NCBI GenBank assembly: GCA_963691655.1
Contig: OY829326.1
Span: 93,055,235-93,119,234 of the forward strand
Source: Toxonevra muliebris
Taxonomy: Eukaryota > Arthropoda > Insecta > Diptera > Pallopteridae
Reading direction: 5' to 3'
DNA length: 64,000 nucleotides
In this document: positions 1-10,735 of the stretch, one piece after another
Numbering within the stretch: the stretch's first letter is position 1
How the letters are laid out: each line of letters starts with the position of its first letter
Made by a program: the position numbers and the translations under genes
The notes under the pieces: generated by a model
Seen by the model: only the letters and a program-made list of their open reading frames with translations
Database searches by the model: none
Told to the model about the DNA's origin: nothing

Positions 1-435
1 ACTTGTTTTGAATGACCATGGAACGTGTAATGTCAACCGATATTTTATGGCAATAACGGTTTCATAATATTCTCTCATTTATTAATTTATTAACCAAACA
101 CTCTAATTGGATGCTAGAATGTATTTTATAAAAAGCATTAGATAGTTTAATTTAAGATAATTGAATGAAATAAATTAAGATTTAAAATATGGTTTTTCTG
201 AGTTAACTAACGTTAAAAGAAATTTCTTAAAAGCTACACCACTTCTTAAAATATCCTACTACTACATTTTTCAAGTCAGATTGCAGCACCAAGGCTGCTG
301 ATAGATGATATTGTACGCTGATTGAGGACGATATTTGCGTTATACAATATCTACGAAACGCTTGATTATGCAATCCAAACTCAATGAAAATGAGGGAATC
401 TGGAAAGTCTGAATTGAAGATAAACATAGTCAAAA

Positions 436-876
436 TTAAGAGGGAAAGCCACAGTGAAGGCTGGAAAAGTTAATGATTTTCTTGAATTTTTTTGATCTGT
501 CAAATAAAAGAATATGACGATCGTTTTCTATTCATTTTTTTAAGTGCACTTCCAACAATATTTCCATACATTTTTATTGAAAAATATTGAATAGTTTTAA
601 AGATATGGGCGTTGCTTTAGAGAGCTTAAAAAATAGTCAAAATCAAAACTTTGAAAATCGGATACGCTTAATTGAAATTGAATTGAAAATCGGTTAATAT
701 TTGATCGAGTTATCGACGCGACCAGTTCGAAAAAAGTCATTTCGAGAAAAACGCGTTTAAAGTTTTCAGTCCATTAAGTTTTCAGTCTACTTACTATCAC
801 TAAAATAGCTGTAACTCAAGCAACTTTTGAATGTACAAACTTTAATTTAGGCCGTCACAGTGGCCTTCCCCCTTAA
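436..876. mobile_element. piggyBac-type MITE (TTAA-flanked)
   Basis: TTAA stands at both ends (436-439 and 873-876). Inside it are imperfect inverted termini of about 25 bp, starting GAGGGAAAGCCACAG on the left and, read inward from the right, GGGGGAAGGCCACTG. About 22 of the first 27 positions agree. The roughly 430-bp interior has no open frame of note and is AT-rich. A TTAA duplication with purine-rich termini is the signature of piggyBac-mobilised non-autonomous elements. I see no second copy in the window. Confidence 0.7.
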
Positions 877-1218
877 AATGCATTTAGCTGGGCAGGAAAA
901 ATACCACAGATTAGATAAACTTAATCGTATTGCTAAGGCTGAGGGAAATTTTGTGTTCATCGCTCATATCCACAAGTACTAAATACTACAAATAAAAAAT
1001 CGGTGTTGCTTTATGTGAGAGGTAGATATATTTGGCGTAGAAGCATCTCGGCTTTCTAAGTTGTTGCAAGAAATATTACTCTTTGGCTTATATCTACACC
1101 GCTTATATCCGATCCGAATTTGCATTTATAGGTAAGAGCTTCACAAACACAACGGAAGCTTCTGGATTGAATTCAACGACGAGCGATAAAGTTGACAATA
1201 TGGGTTTCAGCTCTATTG
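877..1218. other. intergenic, nothing recognised
   Basis: AT-rich sequence between the piggyBac-type MITE and the first SINE-like block. No coding similarity, inverted repeat or RNA signal was found. Confidence 0.5.
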
Positions 1219-1425
1219 AAATCCCCTGTGGGGATGACCTCGATGGTCTAGTGGATATTCCTTCACCCAGTAGGTTTCGGGCTCGATTTCCTGGTGGCTA
1301 ATTCTCATAGCCTTCTTATATTCACTATCGATATGAAAAAAATTAGCATTACAAGTAACAGCTTTTGGTAGGCAAATGGGAAACTACAAACCAGAACCTG
1401 TCTTAAACTGTAGGCCCAACCATCA
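1219..1425 (+). mobile_element. tRNA-derived SINE-like element, copy 1
   Basis: A Pol III-like A box (tggtctagtgg, 1244-1254) is followed by a B-box-like segment (gggctcgatttcc, 1279-1291), the internal promoter layout of tRNA genes and tRNA-derived SINEs. The body downstream contains ccttcttatattcact and atcgatatgaaa, which recur with one or two changes in the copy near 61.9 kb. The 3' part stops near ccatcac where a second tRNA-like head begins, so this copy looks truncated. A tRNA gene is unlikely because the arms do not fold cleanly. Confidence 0.55.
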
Positions 1426-1555
1426 CCTCTGTGGCCTAGTGGCAGCATTCCAGACTTTTGTCTTTAAAGTTCCAGGTTCGGTGACCGGCTAGGGTATGGT
1501 TTCTTTTCTATTTTTCTTCCTTTCTTCCTTTCTTCCTTTCTTTCTTTCATAACTT
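1426..1555 (+). mobile_element. second tRNA-like SINE head with polypyrimidine tail
   Basis: A tRNA-like head carries A box tggcctagtgg (1432-1442) and B box aggttcggtgacc (1474-1486), directly followed by a polypyrimidine tract of TTCC/TTTC units at about 1500-1552. The spacing between boxes (about 32 bp) is typical of Pol III promoters. It lies head-to-tail behind the first SINE-like block, so the pair may be a dimer or an insertion into its tail. A degenerate tRNA pseudogene is the alternative. Confidence 0.5.
1500..1552 (+). repeat. TTCC/TTTC polypyrimidine microsatellite
   Basis: About 50 bases of almost pure pyrimidine on the plus strand in imperfect tetranucleotide steps, abutting the SINE-like head and probably its expanded tail. 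Confidence 0.7.
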
Positions 1556-3874
1556 CGAGCTTTGGAACAATACATCTTATAGGTCACAATGCCTTTCGGG
1601 TCTTCCTATCCTTCAAATAATAACTTCCTATGGGCTGCTGTGAAGAATAAATTGTTTAAATGGTAGCGAAACAGTAACACGTCATAAAAGTTGAAAAACC
1701 AAATCGCCGATAAGTCATGGATTGAAATCCGCAGGGCAGTAAATCAAAACTTTAACTCAGTCTAAAAAAGGAACTACCAGAATTTGGATCCTGCTATTCC
1801 ATATAATTAATCCTAATAGGATCGCTTCAATGGAAACCTATTTTCTCCCTAGGATCTAATAGAACCAGTAACTAATATTGTAGTTGTAATGTTGTTTTCT
1901 GATGTTGCTTTTCTAATGCTAAGTTTATTATTTCAAAAACGTAAAGTTTTTGATTTTGAAGAGTTTATTTTTTAAAATTAAATTGAACTTAAGTGGATTT
2001 GACCTTCAGTGGCCTCAAGTATTATTCATTGAACCATTTTTTCTTTCAAGATTGCTTCTTTTTATTTCTAATGATTCATCCTGTACAAAGGTAATATTGG
2101 AAAATGGAGTATAAAGGCATTGTTGGAGAAAACACTTGTTTCACTTAAGGGTTAATTCCTTGAGCAAAATTAGTGTTTGGCTTTCCAGACTTCACGAAAA
2201 GTTTAGCAACTTTTAACCTCGTATGGTCATATATAATAATGGCTTAAGATAACAGCAGATAGGGTGGGTAAGACGAGTGGTGGAATGTTGCTGACGGACT
2301 CCTTTTTTCTGATAAACTAATTTTCCTAACCAGGAAACATTAAAATAAAAAAAATTTATATTGGCCCACATATACCAAAATGCGTGGATCGCAGCCGTAA
2401 TAGAAAAATTTTGAATGCAGGATCAAAATTTGCGACCCCCGAATTACGCTTAGAAAGTTAATTACGAGTATTCCTTATTTAAAATTTGCTGTTTCACTGT
2501 TTTATTTAAAACAATGTTTTTCCTGGTCGTTTTTCGTTTTCTTCCTTGCTAAGGGAGTGTCCAAAAACTGTTTTTCTTGAGGAAAAAAAAAAACACTCTC
2601 AGATGCCGTTCTGCGGTTAAGCCACAATGACCTCTACTCAAGTGCTCTAATCAAAGTGCGATATTGACCCCGTTACATAATTATTTTACCTTAATTATTT
2701 CCTTTACTGATGTAACTACTTTACTAACATTTTTCTTGCTTATAATTTCAATTTAAATTCGAAATATTCATTGGATTTACCCAAGGGGTTCTCCTTTCAA
2801 TTGTACTCGTTGCTGTTGTCGTCGTCGTTACCATCGTTGTTGACGTATGTGGAATTTCTCCAGGAATTTAGGTGTGCTGTGCTGTTAGTGCCAGTGGTTG
2901 TTGCTACTGTTTGATATTGCATTGTCAGTTTTAGCATTCCAATGGGAATCGCAAAATTTTAAGCTTCTTGTCTTCTAGTGAAAAGCTTAGGTGCGTGTAG
3001 TTTTTGTTTTCTGAATGTTCGTGTTCTTTCTTGTTTTAGGATTCGCACAACCCTTTAATTGCTTCTAATTATTCGCAAAGAAGAATAAAAATAAGAGCTA
3101 CGACAACAACAACAGCTGCAGCATTGCCAACAAATTGCAATTTGTGTATTAAATTGCAACTCTCATTAAATTGCGCTACCTGAAGTAAGGGCCACTCCTG
3201 CTTACATACATACATTTTGAAAATACAAAGGATGCTTCCTTTTTTCTCTTGAATTATTAAGTACACAGAACATTTACTGAATTTAATATCCAACATTAGC
3301 ACAGGTGCTAATTGTATGTACTCATTTAGAAAAACATTGCAGAAATTGTTGGAATTATTAATTTAATTTCATTACAAATGAAATTCATGCAGCAAAAACA
3401 TTTGTTTTTTTTCATTAAATGAAATCGGAAATACAATTTTAATTTAATTTATATTTTGTTGAATTTAAATCCAATCAACCATAATTATCGAGTATTTGAT
3501 TATTTTCATTTGGAATAAAATTTATTTTATTTATGTAGTTTTTAAATTTAGTTTATCATATGAAAAATTTGTTTCAACCATCAAATTAGTTTTATTAAAA
3601 TCCTTTGAATAAAGCACATAGCAGAGCGGGTTTGTCTGTACAGTACAGTAACAATTTAATAGATACGGGGAAGGAATTGAATTCCTTTGTATACGAATCA
3701 TCGAATTCAATTATTTCTTGGAATTTGTAATATTAATTTGAAATATCAATTTTGGTGCATGAGTATCAAGTGTTTGGTTACTGGGTACTCGATATCAGGC
3801 TGTAAAGTAATCGTCGAATATATAGAAGGAAGTACTCGATACTGTAGGGTTTCATTTTTTAACGCAGTAGGTGT
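1556..3874. other. intergenic, no gene recognised
   Basis: About 2.3 kb of AT-rich DNA with short GTT/GTC triplet runs near 2810-2850. Short frames such as the minus-strand one at 3069-3302 have no recognisable motif. No TE termini were identified. Confidence 0.5.
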
Positions 3875-4054
3875 CAGTGCAGCGTATACGCTTCACTCAA
3901 CATAGAATTCATTTAATACAATTTTTTTTTAACAAAATGTTTCCTAAAATTGAAATGAAAATAAAAATTAAAATTTTAGGATAAAACTTTTGGTAGAACA
4001 ATTGAGTTAAATGATTTGCAAGTTTATGCTGAGTGAAGCGTATACGCTGCACTG
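3875..4054. mobile_element. short inverted-repeat element, CAGTG termini (hAT-like MITE)
   Basis: The block opens with CAGTGCAGCGTATACGC and closes with its reverse complement; the arms continue to about 28 bp with one mismatch. Total length is 180 bp and the middle is very AT-rich. CAGTG-type termini suggest hAT, but the 8-bp flanks (gtaggtgt and gtacttac) agree at only about half the positions, so the expected duplication is decayed or absent. No coding capacity. Confidence 0.6.
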
Positions 4055-4479
4055 GTACTTACTGGGTTAATTAGTTGAACCTATCTTCATCAACCAAAAT
4101 AGCTGTATCTTATTTAATAGAGTATCCAACTATTCGGCATTATCTATTAGCCGGGTATCGAATAATGCCAAAAAAAACGGTTTCCGAAGACCTACTTGAT
4201 CAAAGACCCAGGTTAACCGGGTCTCGTTTCTTTTTAAGCAAAACGTCAGTTTTGTTTTACAGTTTTAATGGAAAGTGTAAATATGCACGTCATATGTACA
4301 TTAGATTGGTCATAAAATTCTTTCCTGCAAATTCCAATGTTAAACGACGTTAAAATATGAAAAACAAGTCAACATCTTTTAGGATTCCATCAACTTTTTG
4401 GGCAACAAGTCGAAAGTTATGGACAGACTTGGACGTTATTGTATTGCATATTACATTAATTTACCTTTTTAACAAAATC

Positions 4480-4775
4480 TAGAAGTCCCTGAAAGGGTAA
4501 CGAAAATTTCGACCAAAATTCAAAAGGAATTTCAACCAAAAAAAATTTATGAACATTTTTTTTTTTTGGTCTAATTTTCTTATGTTTAGGAAATACGATA
4601 AAAAAAGAAAAGGAATTTCAGTCAAAAAGGCTGAATTTCCTTTGACTTATAAAAAATAAATTTCAGCCAATTTATTTTGGTTTATTTTATTTTATTAAAA
4701 AGGAATTTAAGCAAAAAATTTATTTGGAAATTCAACCAAATTATTTTTATTTCTGCCAAAATAGAATATTTCTTC
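4480..4775. repeat. degenerate AATTTC(A)ACCAAAA-type cryptic repeat
   Basis: Words such as ggaatttcaaccaaaa, ggaatttcagtcaaaa and aaattcaaccaaat recur irregularly over about 300 bp. The unit resembles the motif in the arrays at 54.5 and 58.2 kb. Drift is heavy and no fixed period holds, so it may only be low-complexity DNA. Confidence 0.4.
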
Positions 4776-5857
4776 TTTATCGGTAAATTTTATCAAAAAA
4801 GAAATATTTCTGAATTTCATCACAAAAGGCATGCTATTTTTGGTAGAGTTGGGTAGTAATGATTCCACTTAGAATTAAAATCCATCTCCATTCCAATTTC
4901 AGGGAATTTGTAATAGGTACTTTTTGTTTTCAATTTCTTAGTAATGGAATTGATCAAATTTTCAATTGCATTACAGGGAATTGTATTTTGTAATTAAAAA
5001 TATATCGATCCCTTAAAGGAAATGGAAAAGTAATTGAATAGAAAGGAGTTTATTTTTTAAGCGTAATCAAGTACTTTCTTGGAATTAAATTTTATGTTTT
5101 TACTAATATTTTCATAATGAAAAAATTTTAACTTAAGACAACTCTAAGCTCTCTAAAAAGTTTGAATTTTAAGTTGTACTGAAAAAATTGTAATTTAGAA
5201 ATTTTTTTTCTCTTACCACTTTTGTTAATGAAAATCACAACACAAAATTTCAAATAAAATATGACAAATTTACAAAGCTCTAACTGTTGCAGTTGAGTGT
5301 TTTCTACAAAGTAAGATTCTTCTTAATGAATGTTTTAACTTTACAACGAAAGCAAATTTTTTAAATTTGGTAACATTCAGATTTTTTATTCTTGTTCATG
5401 GAACGGGCCACTGTGCGTCGGTTAGAAGAAAGGTGGACAGGGTTACAGTCACCAGTGTAACACCCACGGAAATTCTCAATAATAAAGTCGAGTCCCTTGA
5501 AAGAGCCTTGACAGGCCTTCAAAGCGACATAGATAAAAAAGATTTGTTTCCTGACTGATCATTCTTCGGTGTTAAGAATGAAATTTATGATAGTGTTTAA
5601 TCAGAGTTATTGTACTGCAGACTGGCAACTCTACAAAGATAGTTGAAGAAAATACATATAAGCAAGCCCTGCGCGATTCCAAATGGAATGATTGCAAAGC
5701 AGTGAAAAATCTTGTCCAAAGACCATACAACCTCTTACATAATTAGGAAAGCCGACAACTCTTGGCGGGCAACAGCAGAAGGATCCTTGCATTACCTTCA
5801 AATACCCGCTGATCCCATCCCGGAGCACCTTACAACTGATTCATCGCAGCTTATAGC
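4776..5857. other. intergenic, no gene recognised
   Basis: AT-rich DNA. A 63-codon frame at 5367-5558 (plus) has a short charged heptad-like stretch but no recognisable domain. The segment ends at the poly-T that marks the tail of the minus-strand LINE. Confidence 0.45.
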
Positions 5858-7570
5858 TTTTTTGTTTTTTTTTTTTTTGGAACAGACAAAAGAAGTATTC
5901 AAGAATACAGCACTCAGATAAGTTTTACGTCCATTGTACTATATCCTGTGTTCCCTTTTGCTATTCTTTAAATATACCATATTTATTAATAAATCTTAGC
6001 AGATCTTGCGCTGTTAGAGAGCTCAGGTGTTCGTCTCCCAACACTCCAGTACCAAATATGCTTACTCTGCTCTGGCAGAAAGCGGGACAAATACTAAGAA
6101 AGTGGACCGCCGTCTCTTTACATTCTTTCTCCAAAGCACAGTAGGCTCTATCATATGCAAATGTTTGGCCCAAAAGAAATGACCTATATATAATCCCACC
6201 AGCCGCCTGCAGCTCTTTCTGTTAAGTGATAACAGAAAGTCTGTTAGACGCTTCGAGATAACAGGTAACATAGTCTTTGTCTGTCTAAAGCCCCTCAGAT
6301 CCTCCCATTTACGATTGTGGGTCAAGTCGACCCACTCATTAATGGTGGTTTTGATAGCTGTACACGCAAAGAAAAAAAACGTTTATCGGCCGTTTGTGGA
6401 GAATATATTACTTTTACGTTGAACAAAAACTTTTCTGAGGAACGTTGCAGTGTTTGCAGAGACCAAAAACGTTTTCTGCAAAAGATTAACAATTTTATGA
6501 TGAACGAAAATTCGTTCACGATAAAATCAAGGCAATTTTCTTTTCTGGCAAACAAAAAAAAACGTTTCTGCTAAACGAAAGTCCACAACTCTCTTCTCTT
6601 TTTATTTTCGTTTTCCTCTCATCTCGCTCTCGTCGCAAAAAGAAGCAGCAGCGACGCTTACATTCAAACTAGACACAACAACAAATCAACACAACATAAC
6701 GGGGTGTATCATTTGTCAACGCATTATTGAAGAATTTTAATTGTGCATTGAAATTATTTCATCACATTTCTTTTTGTCTTCATAGAGTCAAGTGAGTGAA
6801 AAATATGTGTGGTGATAATTACATATAAAAAAAGTGCGTGGTAATGAAAAATTCTTCTTTCTGTATCTTCTGTCAATTTTGGAGTCCGCGATGTAATCAG
6901 AAAAAAAATACAATAAAATGCCAATGTACATATGCAAATTGTTTTTGCTTTCTTTTTTATATTTTAAGGGAAATATTTCATTTTATTGCAAGCGTTTTTA
7001 GTTCATCGTAAAAGAATTGTACCGTTTATGATAAGTAAATGTTCGTTCATGGTAACCGAATACGTTTGTGGAAAACGTTTTTCGGTTATTGTGAAAGAAT
7101 TGAACCGTTTATGATGAATAAATGTTCGTTCATTATGAAAACATTCCATGAACGAAGTTCGTTTAGTGAAAATTTCGTTTCTGAGAAACGAATTTTTTCT
7201 TTGCGTGTAGAGCTGTGATAGGGCTGTTTTCAAACTGGAATTGTTGGCATTGTATCGGATGGCATTGATAGAACTGTTAGGTCCATATCAGTACCTTCAA
7301 CAATGTCACCAATATCCCAGCAAGTGTCATACCAATACCCACTGCGTTTAAGCCTACAGATGGCTTTGACAGCGCCTCCTTTAGCAAAAATATCAAGGGA
7401 TGGTAAGTTGAGCATTGCATCCAAGGATGGGCCAGGTGTTGTAGGAAAAGCTCCCGTACAACAAATGGCCACAGTCCTTTGAAGTCTGGCAAGAGCTTTC
7501 CTAACGCTGTCAACATTAAGTCTGCTCCACCAGACTATGGATGCTTATAGCTAAAATAGTCATAAAAGTT
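5858..7570 (-). pseudogene. LINE ORF2 3' half (RT C-terminus, RNase H end, Cys/His tail, poly-A), broken
   Basis: Read on the minus strand, this is the 3' half of a non-LTR retrotransposon. From 7555 to 7210 it encodes the region after the RT palm (ASIVWW, VRKALARLQRT, TGAFPTTPG). After a MITE insertion it resumes at about 6360 with the end of an RNase H-type domain and connection (EWVDLTHNRKW, GFRQTK), then a Cys/His tail ending at 5961 (HFLSICPAF, DLLRFI). A frameshift near 6100-6170 separates the last two parts. A run of T on the plus strand (5865-5878) is the poly-A tail, giving the true 3' end. The layout fits RNase H-encoding LINEs of the LOA/I/R1 type; the exact clade is inferred. The 5' part is missing. 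Confidence 0.8.
6363..7207. mobile_element. 845-bp Tc1/mariner-type MITE inside the LINE
   Basis: TA dinucleotides (6361-6362 and 7208-7209) flank inverted termini beginning CACGCAAAGAAAAAA on the left, with the exact reverse complement on the right. Behind the termini, both ends are rich in CGTTT, TTCGTTCA and GAACGAA words in opposite orientation, so the terminal arms extend imperfectly for about 200 bp. The middle (about 6590-6960) is different in composition and codes for nothing recognisable. Removing the element with one TA rejoins the LINE frame (AIKTTINEW), which proves insertion into an existing LINE copy. Confidence 0.8.
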
Positions 7571-7574
7571 TTGA

Positions 7575-7930
7575 AAGAGAAATATGCATATGCGGGTAAT
7601 GTGACTTTGATGGTATCAAGGTAGTGTCCAAATATGATGAGTAGAATGCAAAAGCCAAAACTATGTAACTCAGTCTCTGGGGTACAGCGAGTGGCTTAAA
7701 TGGAAGTAAAATAAAACTGATCCTGAACTTTCGGTCATGGTAGCCCGTTCATGTCGTATAGGCTTGAAATAGCCAACGAAATGAGGGAGGCGTGCATGTT
7801 ACATAGTGAGGGATAGGCTTGCGGACCTAGCCCGACGCCACAAGGTTGCTCTAATATGGGCCCTATTACAACAGAATATAGAAGGCAACGAAAATGCGGT
7901 CTAGCTGGCCTGGAAGAGCCAATATTGTTA
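7575..7930 (+). pseudogene. LINE relic: RT YADD region fused to RNase H end, plus strand
   Basis: Frame fragments on the plus strand read YAYAGNVTLMVS, a decayed RT catalytic motif (YADD with DD replaced by GN), then LWGTASGLNGSK, the segment that follows it in LINEs. After about 100 bp the frame reads LARRHKVALIW and IEGNENAV, which matches the RNase H C-terminal block. The intervening thumb and RNase H N-terminus are gone, so this is an internally deleted copy. It meets the minus-strand LINE head-to-head at about 7570. Confidence 0.6.
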
Positions 7931-8070
7931 TCAAATCTATGTTAACCAAAATATGAATCTATAGCTGGATATTTAATGTAAACTTAAAAAATATTGTTGA
8001 AAAACATTGTTTCTGCCAGCGAAAATCTATGGATTTCAATAGACGTCATAATAACTGAAATTGTTTTAAA

Positions 8071-8212
8071 GTGGCTGTTCACACGGGCGCAAGCATGAAC
8101 GCCTGTCTGAAAGAGATAGAAGAAATTCGCCTATCTTTTTCTAACTACCTATTTTTTCTAACTCTCTCTCTTTCACACAGGCGTTCATGCTTGCGCTCGT
8201 GTGAACAGCCAC
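8071..8212. mobile_element. 142-bp hairpin element (snap-back MITE or hairpin RNA gene)
   Basis: The first 47 bases are repeated in reverse complement as the last 47, with only about two mismatches. The arms begin GTGGCTGTTCACACG and contain GCAAGCATGAACGCC. The loop of about 48 bases is pyrimidine-rich. Flanks read taaa on the left and aaac on the right, so AAA could be a short target duplication. The open frame across it is a by-product of the palindrome. A transcript would fold into a long perfect stem. Confidence 0.75.
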
Positions 8213-10174
8213 AAACGGTTAATTTTGCAGGCATGGCTAAAGAGCATCAAACCTGAAATTTCTTTTTCACTATTTCAATGGGATGACCAGTGTAAGCACT
8301 GGGTTTTTATAAATAATTGCTACTGTAAGTATGTAGGTTGATGAGTTATAACTTTTAATATACTACGTTACATCCCTGTGCTTGTATGTTTTCATTACAC
8401 AAACTTTATACAATCATTTATACAAATCTATTTATATACATACACATATACATACGCTTGTGTATATCTGTGAGCTTTGACCTCGAAAATATTTATCACA
8501 GCCTTGAGGGCGTACTACCACCAGCGTAAAAAAATGTTCTATTTCTATTTTAAAATAAATTTCCAAATAAAATTAAATTTGGCAGAAAATTATTTCAACT
8601 GTGACATTTGAATAAATAAATTTAAATTTTACATTTTTATTTTAAATTAATATATAAATTTTTTACCATGCAGCTGCATACATAAATAAATACAAACAAA
8701 AAATCGTTATCATACAGAAAGTAAAATATTAATTTCACTAGGTTTTTATTATACCGAAAAATTTACGAATGTAAGTGTAAATACGAGAAGCAAAAAAAAG
8801 AAGGAAGAAGAAAAATTGTAAAATTACCAAGCCAAAGTTGATGTTTTCATACATGATACACAATTTACAACAACAACTTTATTATATTCATAGTGACATA
8901 CATACATATCAATTATATATTTATGCACATAAATATGTCTGTATATAATTCAATTTACTATTAAAATTGGACAGCACACAACGTTCGGGCAAAATTTAAT
9001 TGAGTGGCGAATAACGAATAAAGATTGAAAAATTTATTTGCCTTTTATAAATAACAGTTAATTAGTAGGTACAGTTTATTCAAAATAAAATTTAATTCAT
9101 TTTCCTTATATTGACAGCTACTTTTATTTCGATTTCTGATGAAAGTTGCAAAATTTGCAAAAATGAATGATGTTTCTTTAACACTTTCCAACAACTTCAA
9201 TTAAAATTTTTAGAGATATCGATCAAATTTGGAATATTCTATGAGAAAATGACAAATATGCAAACTTTTGTAAAAACTAAAATGAGTCCTATCTGAATTC
9301 GTCACATGTGTTGTGATAACATACTTTCCCTGTAAGACATGGCTGATGGCAACTTCAATGCAGTAAGCTAACACAATTTCAAAATTTTATATGGTCTATT
9401 TTTAGAAATAATGATAATGTGGAAATGTTCCAATGTCATTGCACAGGTCAGCTTGGAATCGTTGTTAGCAGCACCTTTATATTAGTAGAATTAGCGTATA
9501 TGTTGTTGTTGTGTCTACAACAGTGACAACTAATATTTTGGCAGAGCCTATGTTTGCTTATGCTTTTGTATGCTATCGTAAGAACCAATATTTTATTATT
9601 TTGTTGACAGTAGCATTAATTTAGTATGTAAACACTACATTTATTTTCAATAAAAGTCAGTCTTAACTCAAATATCAGCGAGTAATTAATAACCTCTGGA
9701 CAGACGTTTTGTACTGCTTCTACAGGATTGTTCTGGATCAAGCGGTAGATTAACCAATTCCTTTTCTTGTACTGGTCCAAGTGGTAGTGCAAGAAACATA
9801 TAAGGAATATCAAGCAAACATTACAAGAATAAAAGAGACAAATTTCAACGGATGAAGGAAGTGGATGTTTAAAATTGAACGTTGGTAATGACAATTCAAA
9901 CTTAAAGTCCGCACATTGAATTTGGAAAAAAAATCCTAGATTTCAAAATAAGGCATCAAAATTAATATTTTTGAGTTTTTGAAATTACTTAGCTTGCAGA
10001 ACTGTAGGTTGAAAACAGAAAATCATTATAAATGAAAATCTCAAATCAATATATTGATAATTAAATTTTGAAAATTAAGGCTCTCATTGCTTCTGCTTTT
10101 ACTTAAATGATTTCATGCAAAATGTGTTAACAATAAATACATCTATTTCTAGGCTGGTTCTAGAAATATTTCAT
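8213..10174. other. intergenic, no gene recognised
   Basis: About 2 kb of AT-rich DNA with scattered CATA/TACA steps near 8430-8460 and 8895-8940. A minus-strand frame at 9616-9894 has no recognisable motif. No paired terminal repeats were detected. Confidence 0.5.
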
Positions 10175-10598
10175 AAAGTAGTAGAAATAACCGTAGAAAG
10201 AGGAATAGGAAAAATAACTGAAAATTGTAAAAAAAAGTAGTAGAAAATAGTAGTAGAAATAGTAGTCAAGAAAAGGTAGTAGTAAAAAGAATAAAAAATA
10301 GTGTAAGAAATTTTTATAAAAAAGAAGAAATGGCAGTAAGAAAGGTAGTAGAAAAATAGTAAAACGTAGTAGTAAAAAAATAGTAAAAAAGGAGCGGAAA
10401 ATAGTAGTAGAAATAATAGTAAAAAATCGTAGCAGAAAAGGCGGAAAAAAGTAGTAGAAAATAATAATAAAAAGTTGTAGCAGAAAAAGTAGTGGATTAT
10501 GTTAGTAGAAAAAGTAGTAAAATAGTAGTGGAAAATAAGAAGTAATTGTAAAAAATAAAGTAAATAGTAGTAGAAAATAGAAGTACAACATGGTCCCA
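10175..10598. repeat. purine-rich GTAGTAGAAAATA cryptic repeat
   Basis: About 420 bases made almost only of A and G plus T in the words gtagtag, aaaatag and aaaagtag, repeating without a strict period. The minus strand reads as a 142-codon low-complexity Phe/Tyr/Leu string, which is a by-product of the repeat and not a membrane protein. Slippage expansion of a GTA/AAAT seed is the simplest origin. Confidence 0.85.
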
Positions 10599-10735
10599 CT
10601 GGCCCAACAACTACTTTGATGTAAAAAAAATTTTAAATTTGAACTAGGGAAATACTAGAATTTCGACAAATAATTGATTATAATCAATAAATAAAGTCAT
10701 TTCCAATGAGATTTCGATATCTTTTCCTTAAAATA

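Noticed and set aside
5367..5558. 63-codon frame with a heptad-like VESLERALTGLQSDIDKKD segment
   Set aside because: Too short and unsupported. It might be a retroelement gag or ORF1 scrap, but nothing nearby supports it.
10171..10599. 142-codon minus-strand frame rich in Phe, Tyr and Leu, superficially a membrane protein
   Set aside because: It is the translation of a simple purine-rich repeat with no fixed amino-acid pattern.
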